Source: Oscarella lobularis (taxonomy: Eukaryota; Porifera; Homoscleromorpha; Homosclerophorida; Oscarellidae). From it: a DNA stretch of 64,000 bases. The notes under the pieces were generated by a model that had not been told where the DNA came from, did not search any database, and saw only the letters and a list, made by a program, of their open reading frames with translations. Shown here piece by piece: positions 28,761-40,535 of this stretch. A program made the translations under genes and the position numbers. The DNA lies in assembly GCF_947507565.1 (NCBI RefSeq), contig NC_089191.1:2321627-2385626 (forward strand). The letters are read 5' to 3'. Numbering within the stretch: position 1 is the stretch's first letter; each line of letters begins with the position of its first letter.

Positions 28761-31109
28761 GGAGGTCTCTCTAATACCATACGACAGATATTGGAGGTCT
28801 CCTTAGTACCATACGGCAGATATTGGAGGTCTTTCTTATACCATACGACAGGTATTGGAGGTCTCCCTAGTACCATACGACAGATATTGGAGGTCTCTCT
28901 AATACCATACGACCGATACTGGAGGTCTCCCTAGTACCGTACGGTAGATATTGGAGGTTTCCTTAGTACCATACGACAGATATTGGAGGCCTCTTTAATA
29001 CCATACGACAGATATTTGAGGTCTCACTAGTACCATACGAGAGATATTGGAGGTCTCTCTAATCCCATACGACAGATATTGGAGGTCTCTCTAATACCAT
29101 ACGAAAGATATTGGAGGTCTCTCTAGTACCATACGGTAGATATTGGAGGTCTCTCTAATACCATACGACAGATATTGGAGGTCTCTCTAATACCATACGA
29201 CAGATATTGGAGGTCTCTCTAGTACCATACGAAAGATATTGTTTGTTTACCTAGTACCATACGACAGATATTGGAGGTGTCTCTAATACCATACGACAGG
29301 TATTGGAGGTCTCTCTAGTACCATACGACAGATATTGGAGATCTCCTTTGTAACATACGACAGATATTGGAGGTCTCTCTAATACCATACGACAGATATT
29401 TGTGGTCTCTCTAATACCATACGACAGATGTTGGAGGTCTCCTTAGTACCATACGACAGATATTGGAGGTGTCCCTAGTACCTTACGACAGATAGTGGAG
29501 GTCTCTCTAATACCATAAGACAGTTATTGGAGGTGTCCCTAGTACCGTGCGGTAGATACTTGAGGTCTCCTTAGTACCATACGAACAGATATTGGAGGTC
29601 TCCCTATTACCATACGGTAGATGTTTGAGGTGTCCTTAGTACCATACGACCGATATTGGAGGTCTCTCTAATACCATACGACAGATATTGGACGTCTCTC
29701 TAATACAATACGACAGATATTGGAGGCCTCTCTAATACCATACGACGGATATTTGAGGTCTCACTAGTACCATACGAGAGATATTGGAGGTCTCTCTAAT
29801 CCCATACGACAGATATTGGAGGTCTCTCTAGTACTATACGAAAGATATTGGAGGTCTCTCTAATACCATACGACAGATATTGGAGGTCTCTCTAATACCA
29901 TACAACAGATATTGTTTGTTTCCCTAGTACCATACGACAGATATTGGAGGTCTCTCTAATACCATACGACAGATATTGGAGGTCTCTCTAGTACCATACG
30001 ACAGATATTGGAGGTCTCTCTAATACCATACGACTGATATTGGACGTCTCCTTAGTACCATACGACAAATATTGGAGGTCTCAATAGTACCATACGACAG
30101 ATATTGGAGGTCTCTCTAATACCATACAACAGATATTGAAGGTCTCTCTAGTACCATACGACAGATATTGGAGGTCTCTGTAGTACCATACGACAAACAT
30201 TGGTGGTCTCTCTAATACCATACGACAGATATTGGACGTCTCCTTAGTACCATACGACAGGTCTCTCTAATACCATACGACAGATATTTGAGGTCTCACT
30301 AGTACCATACGACAGATATTGGAGGTCTCTCTAATACCATACAACAGATATTGTTTGTCTCCCTAGTACCATACGACAGATATTGGAGGTCTCTGTAGTA
30401 CCATACGACAGATATTGGTGGTCTCTCTAATACCATACGAAAGGTATTGGAGGTCTCTCTAATACCATACGATAGATATTGAACGTCTCCTTAGTACCAT
30501 ACGACAGATATTGGAGGTCTCCCTAGTACCATACGGTAGATATTGGAGGTCTCCTTAGTACCATACGACAGATATTGGAGGTCTCCCTAGTACCATACGA
30601 CAGATATTGGAGGTCTCCTTAGTACCATACGACAGTTATTGGAGGTCTCTCTAATACCATACGACAGTTATTGGAGGTCTCTCTAATACCATACGACAGA
30701 TATTGGTGGTCTCTCTAATACCATACGACAGATATTGGAGGTCTCCTTAGTACCATACGACAGATATTGGTGGTCTCCCTAGTACCTTACGACAGATAGT
30801 GGAGGTCTCTCTAATACCATAAGACAGATATTGGAGGTCTCCCTAGTACCGTGCGGTAGATATTGGAGGTCTCTCTATTACCATACAACAGATATTGGTG
30901 GTCTCTCTATTACCATACGACAGATATTGGACGTCTCCTTAATACCATACGACAGATATTGGAGGTCTCCCTAGTACCATACGACAGATATTGGAGGTCT
31001 CTCTAATACCATACGACAGATATTGGAGGTCTCTCTAATACCATACGACAGATATTGGAGGTCTCTCTAATACCATACGTCAGATATGAGGTCTCCTTAG
31101 TACCATACG

Positions 31110-31660
31110 GTGGCTAACCCCCTGTAATTTCGCTGTAATTTATTACAGGAGAGACCTGTTAGCTAACCCTCTGTAATTTCACTGTAATTTATTACAGGAG
31201 AGACCCGTTGGCTAGCCCCTTTAATTTCGCTGTAGGTTATTACAGGAGAGACCCGTTGGCTAACCGCCTGTAATTTTGCTGTAATTTATTACAGGAGAGA
31301 CCCGTTAGCTAACCCTCTGTAATTTCGCTGTTATTTTATTACAGGAGAGACCCGTTGGCTAACCCCCTGTACCTTCGCTGTAATTTATTACAGGAGAGAA
31401 CCGTTGGCTAACCTCCTGTAATTTCGCTGTAATTTATTACAGGAGAGACCCGTTGGCTAGCCCCTGTAATTTCGCTATAGTTTATTACAGGAGAGACCCG
31501 TTGACTAACCCCTGTAATTTCGATGTAGTTTATTACGGGAGAGACCCGTTGGCTAGCCTCTGTAATTTTGCTGTAGTTTATTACAGGAGAGACCCGTTGG
31601 CAAGCCCCCTGTAATTTCGCTGTAATTTATTACAGGAGAGGGCCGTTGGCTAACCCTAAC
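31110..31660. repeat. 49-bp satellite, array 1
   Basis: About 11 copies of a ~49-bp unit made of CTGTAATTTCGCTGTAATTT, ATTACAGGAGAGACCCGTTG and GCTAACCCC. Each unit contains CTGTAAT-TT-ATTACAG, a 7-bp inverted repeat with a 2-base spacer that could fold as a hairpin. Some units are 48 or 50 bases because the C run before CTGTAATTT varies. Confidence 0.95.
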
Positions 31661-31666
31661 CCTTAA
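31650..31666 (-). repeat. Short interstitial telomere-like tract (CCCTAA orientation)
   Basis: CTAACCCTAACCCTTAA is two copies of the C-strand telomere motif, in the opposite orientation to the terminal array. It joins the 49-bp satellite (whose units end in GGCTAACCCC) to the next repeat. It may be a true telomere relic, or it may have arisen from the GGCTAACCC end of the satellite by chance. Confidence 0.5.
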
Positions 31667-31805
31667 CAGCTTTCTGTAGGAGTAGACCCGTACAGCTTTC
31701 TGTAGAGATAGACTCTTTAAGTTTCGTTACCCCTACAGATTACTGTAGGAGTAGACCCCTACAATTTTCGGTATGGATAGACTCTTTAAGTTTTGTTACC
31801 CTTTC
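31661..31805. repeat. Two copies of a 69-bp repeat
   Basis: AGTAGACCC recurs at 31,681 and 31,750 (69 bases apart). Each unit has ACAGCTTTCTGTAG or a variant, then AGTAGACCC, then ATAGACTCTTTAAGTTT and GTTACCC. ACAGNNNNCTGT gives each unit a small dyad. No coding potential is seen. Confidence 0.75.
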
Positions 31806-32823
31806 ATTCCTTTCATTTGAATTCACACGCTCTCAATTGAATGCACAGGTTTTCATTTTATTGCACAGGCTTTCATTTGATTGCACAGGCTTTCATTTAA
31901 ATACACAAGCTTTCATTTGAATGCACATGCTTTCATTTGAATGCACAGGCTTTTATTTGAATGCACATGTTTTCATTTGAATCCACAGGGCCTCAAGTAA
32001 ATACGCAGGCTCTCAATTGAATGCTAAGGCTTTCATTTGAATGCACAGGCTTTCAATTGAATGCACAGGCTTTCATTTGAATGCACACGCTCTCAATTGA
32101 ATGCACAGGCTTTTATTTGAATGTACATGTTTTCATTTGAATCCACATGGCCTCAAGTAAGTGCACAGGCTCTCAATTGAATGCACAGGCTTTCATTTGA
32201 ATACACAAGCTTTCATTTGAATGCACATGCTTTCATTTGAATGCACGTGCTTTCATTTGAATGCACAGGCTTTCAGTTGAAAGCACAGGCTTACATTTGA
32301 ATGCACAGGCTCTCATTTGAATGCAGAGGGTCTCAAGTGAGTGCACAGGCTCTCAATTGAATGCACAGGCTTTCATTTGAATGCACAAGCTTTCATTTGA
32401 ATGCACAGGCTTTCATTTGAATGCACAGGCTTTCATTTGAATGCACCTGCTTTCATTTGAATGCACAGGCTTATATTTGAATGCACAGGCTTTCATTTGA
32501 ATGCAGAGGGTCTCAAGTGAGTGCACAGGCTCTCAATTGAATGCACAGGCTTTCATTTGAATGCACAGGCTTTCATTTGAATGCACAGGCTTTCATTTGA
32601 ATGCACAGGCTTTCATTTGAATGCACCTGCTTTCATTTGAATGCACAGGCTTTTATTTGAATGCACAGGCTTTCATTTGAATGCACCTGCTTTCATTTGA
32701 ATGCATAGGCTTTCATTTGAATGCACAGGCTTTCATTTGAATGCACAGGCTTTCATTTGAATGCACAGGCTTTCATTTGAAACCACATTTTTTCATTTGA
32801 ATCCACAGGGCCTCAAGTAAGTG
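31806..32823. repeat. 20-bp satellite, left (forward) arm
   Basis: Tandem copies of GCACAGGCTTTCATTTGAAT (20 bases), with variants CTCTCAATTGAAT, CACATGC and CACCTGC. A longer pattern with GAGGGTCTCAAGTGAGTGCAC recurs at about 32,328 and 32,508, a shift of 180 bases (9 monomers), so higher-order copying occurred here too. Confidence 0.95.
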
Positions 32824-33750
32824 CCCTGTGGATTCAAATGAAAACATGTGCATTCAAATGAAGGCCTGTGCATTCAAATGAAAGCCTGTGCATTCAAATG
32901 AAAGTGTGTGCATTCAAATGAAAGCCTGTGCATTCAAATGAAAGCCTGTTCATTCAAATGAAAGCCTGTGCATTCAAATGAAAGCCTGTGCATTCAATTG
33001 AGAGCCTGTGCACTCACTTGAGACCATGTGCACTTATTTGTGGCCCTGTGGATTCAAATGAAGACATGTGCATTCAAATAAAAGCCTGTGCATTCAAATG
33101 AAAGCATGTGCATTCAAATGAAAGCATGTGCATTCAAATGAAAGCCTGTGCATTCAAATGAAAGCATGTGCATTCAAAATGAAAGCTTGTGTATTCAAAT
33201 GAAAGCCTGTGCATTCAAATGAAAGCATGCGCATTCAAATGAAAGCCTGTGCATTCAAATGAAAGCGTGTGCATTCAAATGAAAGCCTGTGCATTCAAAT
33301 GAAAGCCTGTTCATTCAAATGAAAGCATGCGCATTCAAATGAAAGCCTGTGCATTCAAATGAAAGCGTGTGCATTCAAATGAAAGCCTGTGCATTCAAAT
33401 GAAAGCCTGTTCATTCAAATGAAAGCCTGTGCATTCAAATGAAAGCCTGTGCATTCAATTGAGAGCCTGTGCACTCACTTGAGACCCTGTGCACTTATTT
33501 GAGGCCCTGTGGATTCAAATGAAGACATGTGCATTCAAATAAAAGCCTGTGCATTCAAATGAAAGCATGTGCATTCAAATGAAAGCATGTGCATTCAAAA
33601 TGAAAGCTTGTGTATTCAAATGAAAGCATGTGCATTCAAAATGAAAGCTTGTGTATTCAAATGAAAGCCTGTGCATTCAAATGAAAGCATGCGCATTCAA
33701 ATGAAAGCCTGTGCATTCAAATAAAAGCATGTGCATTCAAATGAATAAGA
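32824..33750. repeat. 20-bp satellite, right (inverted) arm
   Basis: The same 20-bp family in reverse complement (CATTCAAATGAAAGCCTGTG). The switch of direction is sharp: TTTCATTTGAATCCACAGGG (32,791-32,810) is matched by its exact reverse complement at 32,824-32,843 around a 13-base loop. Together with the left arm this makes an inverted repeat about 1.9 kb across. The higher-order variants (CTCACTTGAGACCCTG, TTATTTGAGGCCCTG) mirror those of the left arm. Confidence 0.95.
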
Positions 33751-34130
33751 CATCGTTCGACTGATTCACAACGTTAAATACGCAAAATTTTTTTAGAATA
33801 ATTTGGGGTCCCCATTAGGAACCGGCCCGCGATAATTTCACTCTTTTAAAAGCTATAGCAGTGTTGAAAACATTTTTCTGAATTAGAGAAGAGCTTTATC
33901 GACTGATTTCCAGCATAAAATAAGCAAATAATTATTAGATGAAAACGGGGCGCCCATTAGGAACCGAGCCGCGAAAATTTCGCTCTTTTAAAAGCTAAGG
34001 CAGCTTTGAAAACATTTTTTTTAATTAGAGAAGAGCTCTATCGAGTGATTTCCAGCTTAAAATAAGCAAAGAAATATTAGATGAAAATGGGGCCCCTATT
34101 AGGAACCGGGCCGCGAAAATTTTCGGTGTT
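33751..34130. repeat. Three degenerate copies of a ~142-bp repeat
   Basis: CATTAGGAACCG or a close variant occurs near 33,813, 33,955 and 34,096, and GAGCTTTATCGACTGATTTC / GAGCTCTATCGAGTGATTTC occur at 33,891 and 34,033, all about 142 bases apart. Each unit also carries CTCTTTTAAAAGCTA and GCGAAAATTT. The third copy runs straight into the CpG-rich leader that follows. No gene is seen. Confidence 0.8.
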
Positions 34131-34670
34131 TTCGCGCTCTAGGTTGTCTAATTTTTTTCTGTGGATGTGTGACAGTGTGCGAGATCGTGTTCGTATTTTT
34201 CAATATATGCGAAGAATGTTTATTCAGGTTGCTGATATACGGGAACTGCATTTTCAGTCATTGCGCTGGGATGACTGAAACCGGCTCAAAACGGGGCGAC
34301 CGCGATGAAAGGAGGGGAAGATGTACAATCGCGAAAGGTTAGGAACGTTTTTACGTGCTTCTCGTTGCTCGCGATCGCGTTACGGGGGCTCTGTGTACGT
34401 TCGGAGGTGTTATCTTCGCGTTTATTCGCTCTCTCGTCGGTTTTTTTGGTTTTCGGCGCTTCTCGGTGATGTTACGAGCTTTCGCGAGGGTTTGTTGGCG
34501 TTGCGCGGAGGAAATTGGGGGCCCGGGAGGGGAGATCGATTCGTCTCGTGGGAGTCGAGTGGTTTTAGGCGTCTATTTCGCGTATTCGGGTCCTAATCGT
34601 GGTTCTCGACGTAGTATTACTGTTAAATCTCTCCCTGTTAATCAAATTTACCGTCGGGACCGTCTATTTT
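34131..34670 (+). promoter_or_regulatory. CpG-rich leader upstream of internal module set A
   Basis: This GC- and CpG-rich stretch resembles the leader next to the telomere. Both share GCGAAAGGTTAGG / GAGAAAGGTGAG, then CGTGCTTCTCGTTGCTCGCGAT against CGTGTGCTGTTCGTTACTCGCGAT, and the landmark TTGGGGGCCCGGG (near 34,515 here and 62,936 there) followed by a GTTTTAGGCG / GTTTCTAGCG motif. By position it would be a promoter or first-exon and intron-1 region for the modules to its right. Short open frames of 91 and 105 codons overlap here but have no recognisable domain, and the distal homologue does not keep them. Confidence 0.5.
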
Positions 34671-35130
34671 AGGGGCAGTGTTAGAGCAGAGTCAATACTC
34701 ACAGGTACATATTCGGTCCTAATTGTGTTACATATTTCTAATTAGTTTTTTTTGGGGGTGCATAGGAATGGGAGGAACGAGGACAAGACCAAGGGACGCG
34801 AGGGAGAAGAGGAACAAGCGAGCAAGGAGAAGGAGGAATATCAAGGGATCGACGGCATGTGACGGAGGTAGAGTTTTAGTAATTAAGGAGTTTCTAATTC
34901 GTTTTCTAGATGTGTCAGAGTGTAAGGAACAAGGATACAAGCAAGGGACGCGAATACGAAGGAGGAAAAAACAATCAGGATGGATGAAGGACGACTATCA
35001 AAGGATCAAAGGTATGTGATGTAGGTACAATTTAAGTTATTCAGGAGTCTCTAATTCGTATTTTTAGATGTGTAAGAGTGTAAGGAAGAAGGATACGGGC
35101 AAGGGACACGAGTGGGAAGGAAGGTTGTCC
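34671..35130 (+). repeat. Mini exon-intron modules, internal set A (decayed)
   Basis: Tandem modules in which a GA-rich block of ~97-102 bases alternates with a 55-56-base block bounded by splice-like signals. Candidate introns are 34,855-34,909 (starts GCATGT, ends TTTTCTAG) and 35,012-35,067 (starts GTATGTGATG, ends TTTTTAG). A first one begins GTACAT at 34,705, but its expected acceptor has lost AG (TTTTTTTTGGGG). GA-rich blocks contain GGAAGAAGGAT and CAAGGGACGCGAG. The last block stops at about 35,130, where the 16-bp satellite starts. The modules are homologous to set B (42.1-42.7 kb) and, in architecture, to the terminal 154-bp array. A 98-codon open frame through it is probably fortuitous. 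Confidence 0.65.
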
Positions 35131-35215
35131 TGGGGACAATTTGTCCTGGGACAATTTGTCCTGGGGAAAATTTGTCCTGGGGACAATTTGTCCTGCGACA
35201 ATTTGTCATTACAGT
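35131..35215. repeat. 16-bp satellite, array 1 (short)
   Basis: Five copies of GACAATTTGTCCTGGG with or without one extra G. GACAATTTGTC is itself nearly a palindrome. The array ends at TTTGTCATTACAG, where the 49-bp family takes over. Confidence 0.95.
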
Positions 35216-35610
35216 AGACACCCGTTTGCTAACCCCCTGTAATTTCGCTGTAATTTATTACAGGAGAGACCCGTTGGCTAACCTCCTGTAATTTTGCTGT
35301 AATTTATTACAGGAGAGACCCGTTGGCTAACCTCCGGTAATTTCGCTGTAATTTATTACAGGAGAGACCCGTTGGCTAACCTCCTGTAATTTTGCTGTAA
35401 TTTATTACAGGAGAGACCCGTTGGCTAACCCCCTGTAATTTTGCTGTAATTTATTACAGGAGAGACCCGTTGGCTAACCTCCTGTAATTTTGCTGTAATT
35501 TATTACAGGAGACACCCGTTGGCTAACCCCCTGTAATTTTGCTGTAATTTATTACAGGAGAGACCCGTTGGCTAACCCCCTGTAATTTCGATGTAATTTT
35601 TGGGAGTACG
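35216..35610. repeat. 49-bp satellite, array 2
   Basis: About eight 49-bp units of the CTGTAATTT...ATTACAGGAGAGACCCGTTG family, more uniform than array 1. The last unit changes at GATGTAATTTTTGGGAGTAC, the junction with the 21/24-bp array. Confidence 0.95.
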
Positions 35611-38600
35611 TACACCGCCTGCCAGAATATCTACACCGCCTGCTGGCGGAGTACTTACACCGCCTGCCGGAATATATACACCGCCTGCTGGCGGAGTACT
35701 TACACCGTCTTCCAGAATATATACACCGCCTGCCTGAATGTATACACCGCCTGCCAGAATATATACACAGTCTGCAGAAATATATAGACCGCCTGCAGGA
35801 ATATATACACCGCCTGCCGGCGGAGTACGTACCCCGCCTGCCAGAATATATACACCGCCTGCCGGCGGAGTACGTACACCGCCTGCCGGAATATATACAC
35901 CGCCTGCCGGAATATATACACCGCCTGCTGGCGGAGTACGTACACCGCTTGCCGGAAAATATACACCGCCTGCTGGCTGAGTACTTACACCGCCTGCCAG
36001 AATATATACACCGCCTGCCTGAATATATACACCGCCTGCTGGAATATATACACCGCCTGCAGGAATATATACACCGCCTGCAGGAATATATACACCGCCT
36101 GCCGGCGGAGTACGTACACCGCCTGCCGGAATATATACAACGCCTGCTGGCTGAGTACTTACAGCGCCTGCCGGAATATATACACCGCCTGCTGGCGGAG
36201 TACTTACACCGCCTGCCAGAATATATACACCGCCTGCCGGCTGAGTACGTACCCGCCTGCCAGAATATATACACCGCCTGCTGGCGGAGTACGTACACCG
36301 CTTTCCGGAATATATACACCGCCTGCCGGAATATATACACCGCCTGCTGGTGGAGTACGTTCACCGCCTGCCGGAATATCTACACCGCCTGCAGGAATAC
36401 ATACACCGCCTGCTGGCGCAGTACTTACACCGCCTGCCAGATTATCTACACCGCCTGCTGGCGGAGTACGTACACCGCTTTCCGGAATATATACACCGCC
36501 TGCCGGAATATATACACCGCCTGCTGGCGGAGTAGGTGCACCGCCTGCCAGAATATCTACACCGCCCTCTGGCGGAGTACGTACACCGCTTGCCGGAACA
36601 TATACACCGCCTGCCGGCGGAGTACGTACACCGCCCTCCGGAACATATATACGCCGCCTGCCGGAATATCTACGCCGCCTGCCGGCGGAGTACGTACACC
36701 GCCTGCCAGAATATATACACCGCCTGCCGGCGGAGTACGTACATCGACTGCCGGCATAGTACGTACAATGCCTGCCGGCGGAGTACGTACGCAGCTTGCC
36801 GGAATATATACACCGCCTGCCGGCGGAGTACGTACACCGCCTGCCAGCGGAGTACGTACACCGCCTGCTAAAATATCTACTCCGCCTGCTGGCGGAGTAC
36901 GTACACCGCTTTCCGGAATATATACACCGCCTGCCGGAATATATACACCGCCTGCTGGCGGAGTAGGTACACCGCCTGCCGGAATATATACACCGCCTGC
37001 CGGAATGCACCGCCTGCCAGAATATCTACACCGCCCTCTGGCGGAGTACGTACACCGCTTGCCGGAACATATACACCGCCTGCCGGCGGAGTACGTACAC
37101 CGCCTGCCGGAATATTTACGCCGCCTGCCGGAATATCTACTCCGCCTGCCGGCGGAGTACGTACACCGCCTGCCGGCAGAGTACGTACACCGCCTGCCAG
37201 AATATATACACAGCCTGCCAGATTATATACACCGCCTGTCGGCGGAGTACGTACATCGACTGCCGGCGGAGTACGTACAATGCCTGCCGGCGGAGTACGT
37301 ACGCAGCTTGCCGGAATATATACACCGCCTGCCGGCGGAGTACGTACACCGCCTGCCAGAATATATACACCGCCTGCCAGCGGAGTACGTACACCGCCTG
37401 CTAAAATATCTACTCCGCCTGCTGGCGGAGTACGTACACCGCTTTCCGGAATATATACACCGCCTGCCGGAATATATACACCGCCTGCTGGCGGAGTAGG
37501 TACACCGCTTGCCGGAATATATACACCGCCTGCCGGCGGAGTACGTAGACCGTCTGCCAGGATATGTACACCGCCTTCAGGCGGAGTACGTACTCTGCCT
37601 GCCAGAATATATACACCGCCTGCCAAAATATCTACACCGCCTGCCGGAATATATACACCGCCTGCTGGTGGAGTACGTTCACCGCCTGCCTGAATATCTA
37701 CACCGCCTGCAGGAATATATACACCGCATTCTGGCGGAGTAATTACAACGCCTGCCAGAATATCTACACCGCCTTCTGGCGAAGTACGTACACCGCCTTC
37801 TGGCGAAGTACGTACACCGCTTTCCGGAATATATACACCGCCTCCGGAATATATACACCGCCTGCTGGCGGAGTACGTACACCGCCTGCCAGAATATATA
37901 CACCTCCTGCCGGAATACACCGCCTGCCGGAAGATATACACCGCCTGCTGGCGGAGTACGTACATTGCCTGCCGGAATATATACACCGCCTGCCGGCGGA
38001 GTACGCACACCGCCTGCCAGAATATATACACCGCCTGCCAGATTATATACACCGCCTGCCGGCGGAGTACGTACACCGCCTGCCGGCGGAGTACGTACAT
38101 CGCCTGCAGGAATATACGAACTGCCTGCTGGCGGAGTACGTACACCGCTTGCCGGAATATATACACCGCCTGCCGGAATATATACACCGCCTGCTGGCGG
38201 AGTACTTACACCGCCTGCCAGAATATATACACCGCCTGCCGGCGGAGTACGTACCCGCCTGCCAGAATATATACACCGCCTGCCAGCGGAGTACGTACAG
38301 CGCCTGCCAAAATATCTACACCGCCTGCTGGCGGAGTACGTACACCGCTTGCCGGAATATATACACCGCCTGCCTGAATATATACACCGCCTGCCGGAAT
38401 ATATACACCGCCTGCCGGCGGAGTACGTACCCCGCCTGCCAGAATATATACACAGCCTGCCGGCGGAGTACGTACACCACCTCTCAAAATATCTACAACG
38501 CCTGCCGGCGGAGTACGTACACCGCCTCCCGGAATATATAAACCGTCTGCCGGCGGAGTACGTACACCGCCTGCCGAATATATACACCGCCTGCCGGAAT

Positions 38601-39672
38601 ATATACACCGCCTGCCGGAATATATACACCGCCTGCCGGCGGAGTACGTACCCCGCCTGCCAGAATATCTACACCGCCTGCCGGAATATATACACCGCCT
38701 GCTGGCACAGTACTTACACCGCCTGCCAGAATATCTACACCGCCTGCTGGCGGAGTACGTGCACCGCTTGACGGAATATATACACCGCCTGCTGGAGGAG
38801 TACGTACACCGCCTGCGAGAATATATACACCGCCAGCCGGCGGAGTACGTACACCGCCTGCTGGAATATATACACCGCCTGCTGGCTGAGTACTTACACC
38901 GCCTGCCGGAATATATACACCGCCTGCTTGCGGAGTACTTACACCGCCTGCCAGAATATATACACCGCCTGCCGGAATATATACACCGCCTGCCGGCGGA
39001 GTACGTACACTGCCGGCCAGAATATCTACACCGCCTGCAGGAATATATACACCGCCTGCTGGCGGAGTACGTACACCGCCTGCCAGAATATCTACACCGC
39101 CTGCAGGAATATATACACCGCCTGCTGGCGGAGTACTTACACCGCCTGCCAGAATATCTACACCGCCTGCTGGCGGAGTACGTACACCGCTTGCCGGAAT
39201 ATATACACCGCCTGCCGGAATATATACACCGCCTGCTGGCGGAGTACGTACACCCCTTGCCGGAATATATACACCGCCTGCCGGAATATATACACCGCCT
39301 GCTGGCTGAGTACTTACACCGTCTGCCAGAATATATACACCGCCTGCCTGAATATATACACCGCCTGGCGGAATATATACACCGCCTGCCGGCGGAGTAC
39401 GTACACCGCCTCCCGGAATATATACGCCGCCTGCCGGAATATCTACGCCGCCTGCCGGAATATTTACACCGCCTGCCGGAATATATACACCGCCTGCTGG
39501 TGGAGTACGTTCACCGCCCTCCGGAATATATACACCGCCTGCTGGCTGAGTACTTACACCGCCTGCCAGAATGTATACACCGCCAGCCGGAATATGTACA
39601 CCGCCTGCCGGAATATATACACCGCCTGCTGGCGGAGTACGTACACCGCCTGCCAGAATATATACACCTCCT
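35611..39672. repeat. Composite 21-bp / 24-bp satellite
   Basis: About 4 kb of two related units in irregular order: a 21-bp form (ACCGCCTGCCGGAATATATA plus C) and a 24-bp form (ACCGCCTGCCGGCGGAGTAC plus GTAC). Both lengths are multiples of 3, so several frames on both strands stay open for 80-516 codons and translate to monotonous 7- and 8-residue repeats such as RLPEYIH and RLPAEYVH, or IFRQAVY and VLRRQAVY on the other strand. There is no promoter-like sequence, unique domain or non-repeat coding, so I treat it as satellite and not as a gene. CCGCC...GGCGG and GTACGTAC dyads occur in the 24-bp unit. A ~500-base block around 36,540-36,960 recurs with changes around 37,010-37,500. Confidence 0.95.
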
Positions 39673-39793
39673 TTAATTTCCCTGTAATTTATTACAGGAG
39701 TGACCCGTTGGCTAACTCCCTGTAATTTCGCTGTAATTTATTACAGGAGAGACACGTTGGCTAACCCCCTGTAATTTCCCTGTAATTTTTTGA
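39673..39793. repeat. 49-bp satellite, array 3 (two to three units)
   Basis: Two to three units of the 49-bp family flank the right side of the 21/24-bp array, as eight flank the left side, so the 21/24-bp array sits within the 49-bp family. The array ends CCTGTAATTTTTTGAGAATT, the same kind of junction as at 35,600 and 44,195. Confidence 0.92.
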
Positions 39794-40535
39794 GAATTTG
39801 TTTTGGGACAATTTGTCCTGGGGACAATTTGTCCTGGGGACAATTTGTCCTGGGGACAATTGGTCCTGGGATAATTTGTTCTATGACAATTAGTTTTGGG
39901 GACAATTTGTCCTGGGGAAATTTTTTCCTAGGACAATTTGTCCTGGGACAATTTCTCCTTGGGACAATTTGTGCTGGGGACAATTTGTCCTGGGACAATT
40001 TGTCCTGGGGACAATTTGTCCTGGGGACAATTTGTCCTGGGGACAATTTGTCCTGGGGACAATTGGTCCTGGGATAATTTGTTCTACGACAATTTGTTTT
40101 GGGGACAATTTGTCCTGGGGAAATTTTTTCCTAGGACAATTTGTCCTGGGACAATTTCTCCTTGGGACAATTTGTGCTGGGGACAATTTGTCCTGGGACA
40201 ATTTGTCCTGGGGACAATTTGTCCTGGGGACAATTTGTCCTGGGACAATTTGTACTGGGGAGAATTTTGTCCTGGGACAATTTGTCCTGGGACAATTTTT
40301 CCTTGGGACAATTTTTCTTGGGACAAATTGTCCTGGGACAATTTGTCCTGGGACAATTTGTCCTGGCACAATTTGTCCTGGAACAATTTGTCCTGGGACA
40401 ATTTGTCCTGTGGACAATTTGTCCTGGGACAATTTTTCCTGGGTCAATTTGTCCTGGGACAATTTGTCCTGGGGCAATTTGTCCTGGGGACAATTTTTCC
40501 TGGGACAATTTGTCCGTGGACAGTTTGTCCTGGGG
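39794..40535. repeat. 16-bp satellite, array 2
   Basis: About 45 copies of GACAATTTGTCCTGGG (16 or 17 bases). A marker run with GGTCCTGGGATAATTTGTTC is repeated 203 bases apart (39,864 and 40,067). Open frames of 95-224 codons on both strands are translations of the repeat. Confidence 0.95.

Larger units (their letters stand above)
14344..31109. repeat. 32-bp subtelomeric satellite, block 2
   Basis: The same 32-bp family as the first block continues to ACCATACGG at about 31,109, where a 49-bp satellite starts. Monomers are more diverse than at the start of the window, and the TCTCTAATACC tail predominates. Recurrent variants include CATACGGTAGATATTTGAGG, GGATTTCTCTC and units with two extra bases (CTAATATACAATACG), which break the exact register. 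The open frames of 60-99 codons on either strand are 96-base periodic translations of the satellite and are not annotated as genes. Confidence 0.97.

Noticed and set aside
34321-34672. Two overlapping Arg/Ser-rich frames of 91 and 105 codons
   Set aside because: They lie in a CpG-rich leader whose homologue near 62.8 kb does not keep either frame.
35552-39725. Long frames (up to 516 codons plus strand, 436 minus strand) in the 21/24-bp array
   Set aside because: Monomer lengths divisible by 3 keep frames open on both strands at once. There is no unique domain, and several frames are equally good.
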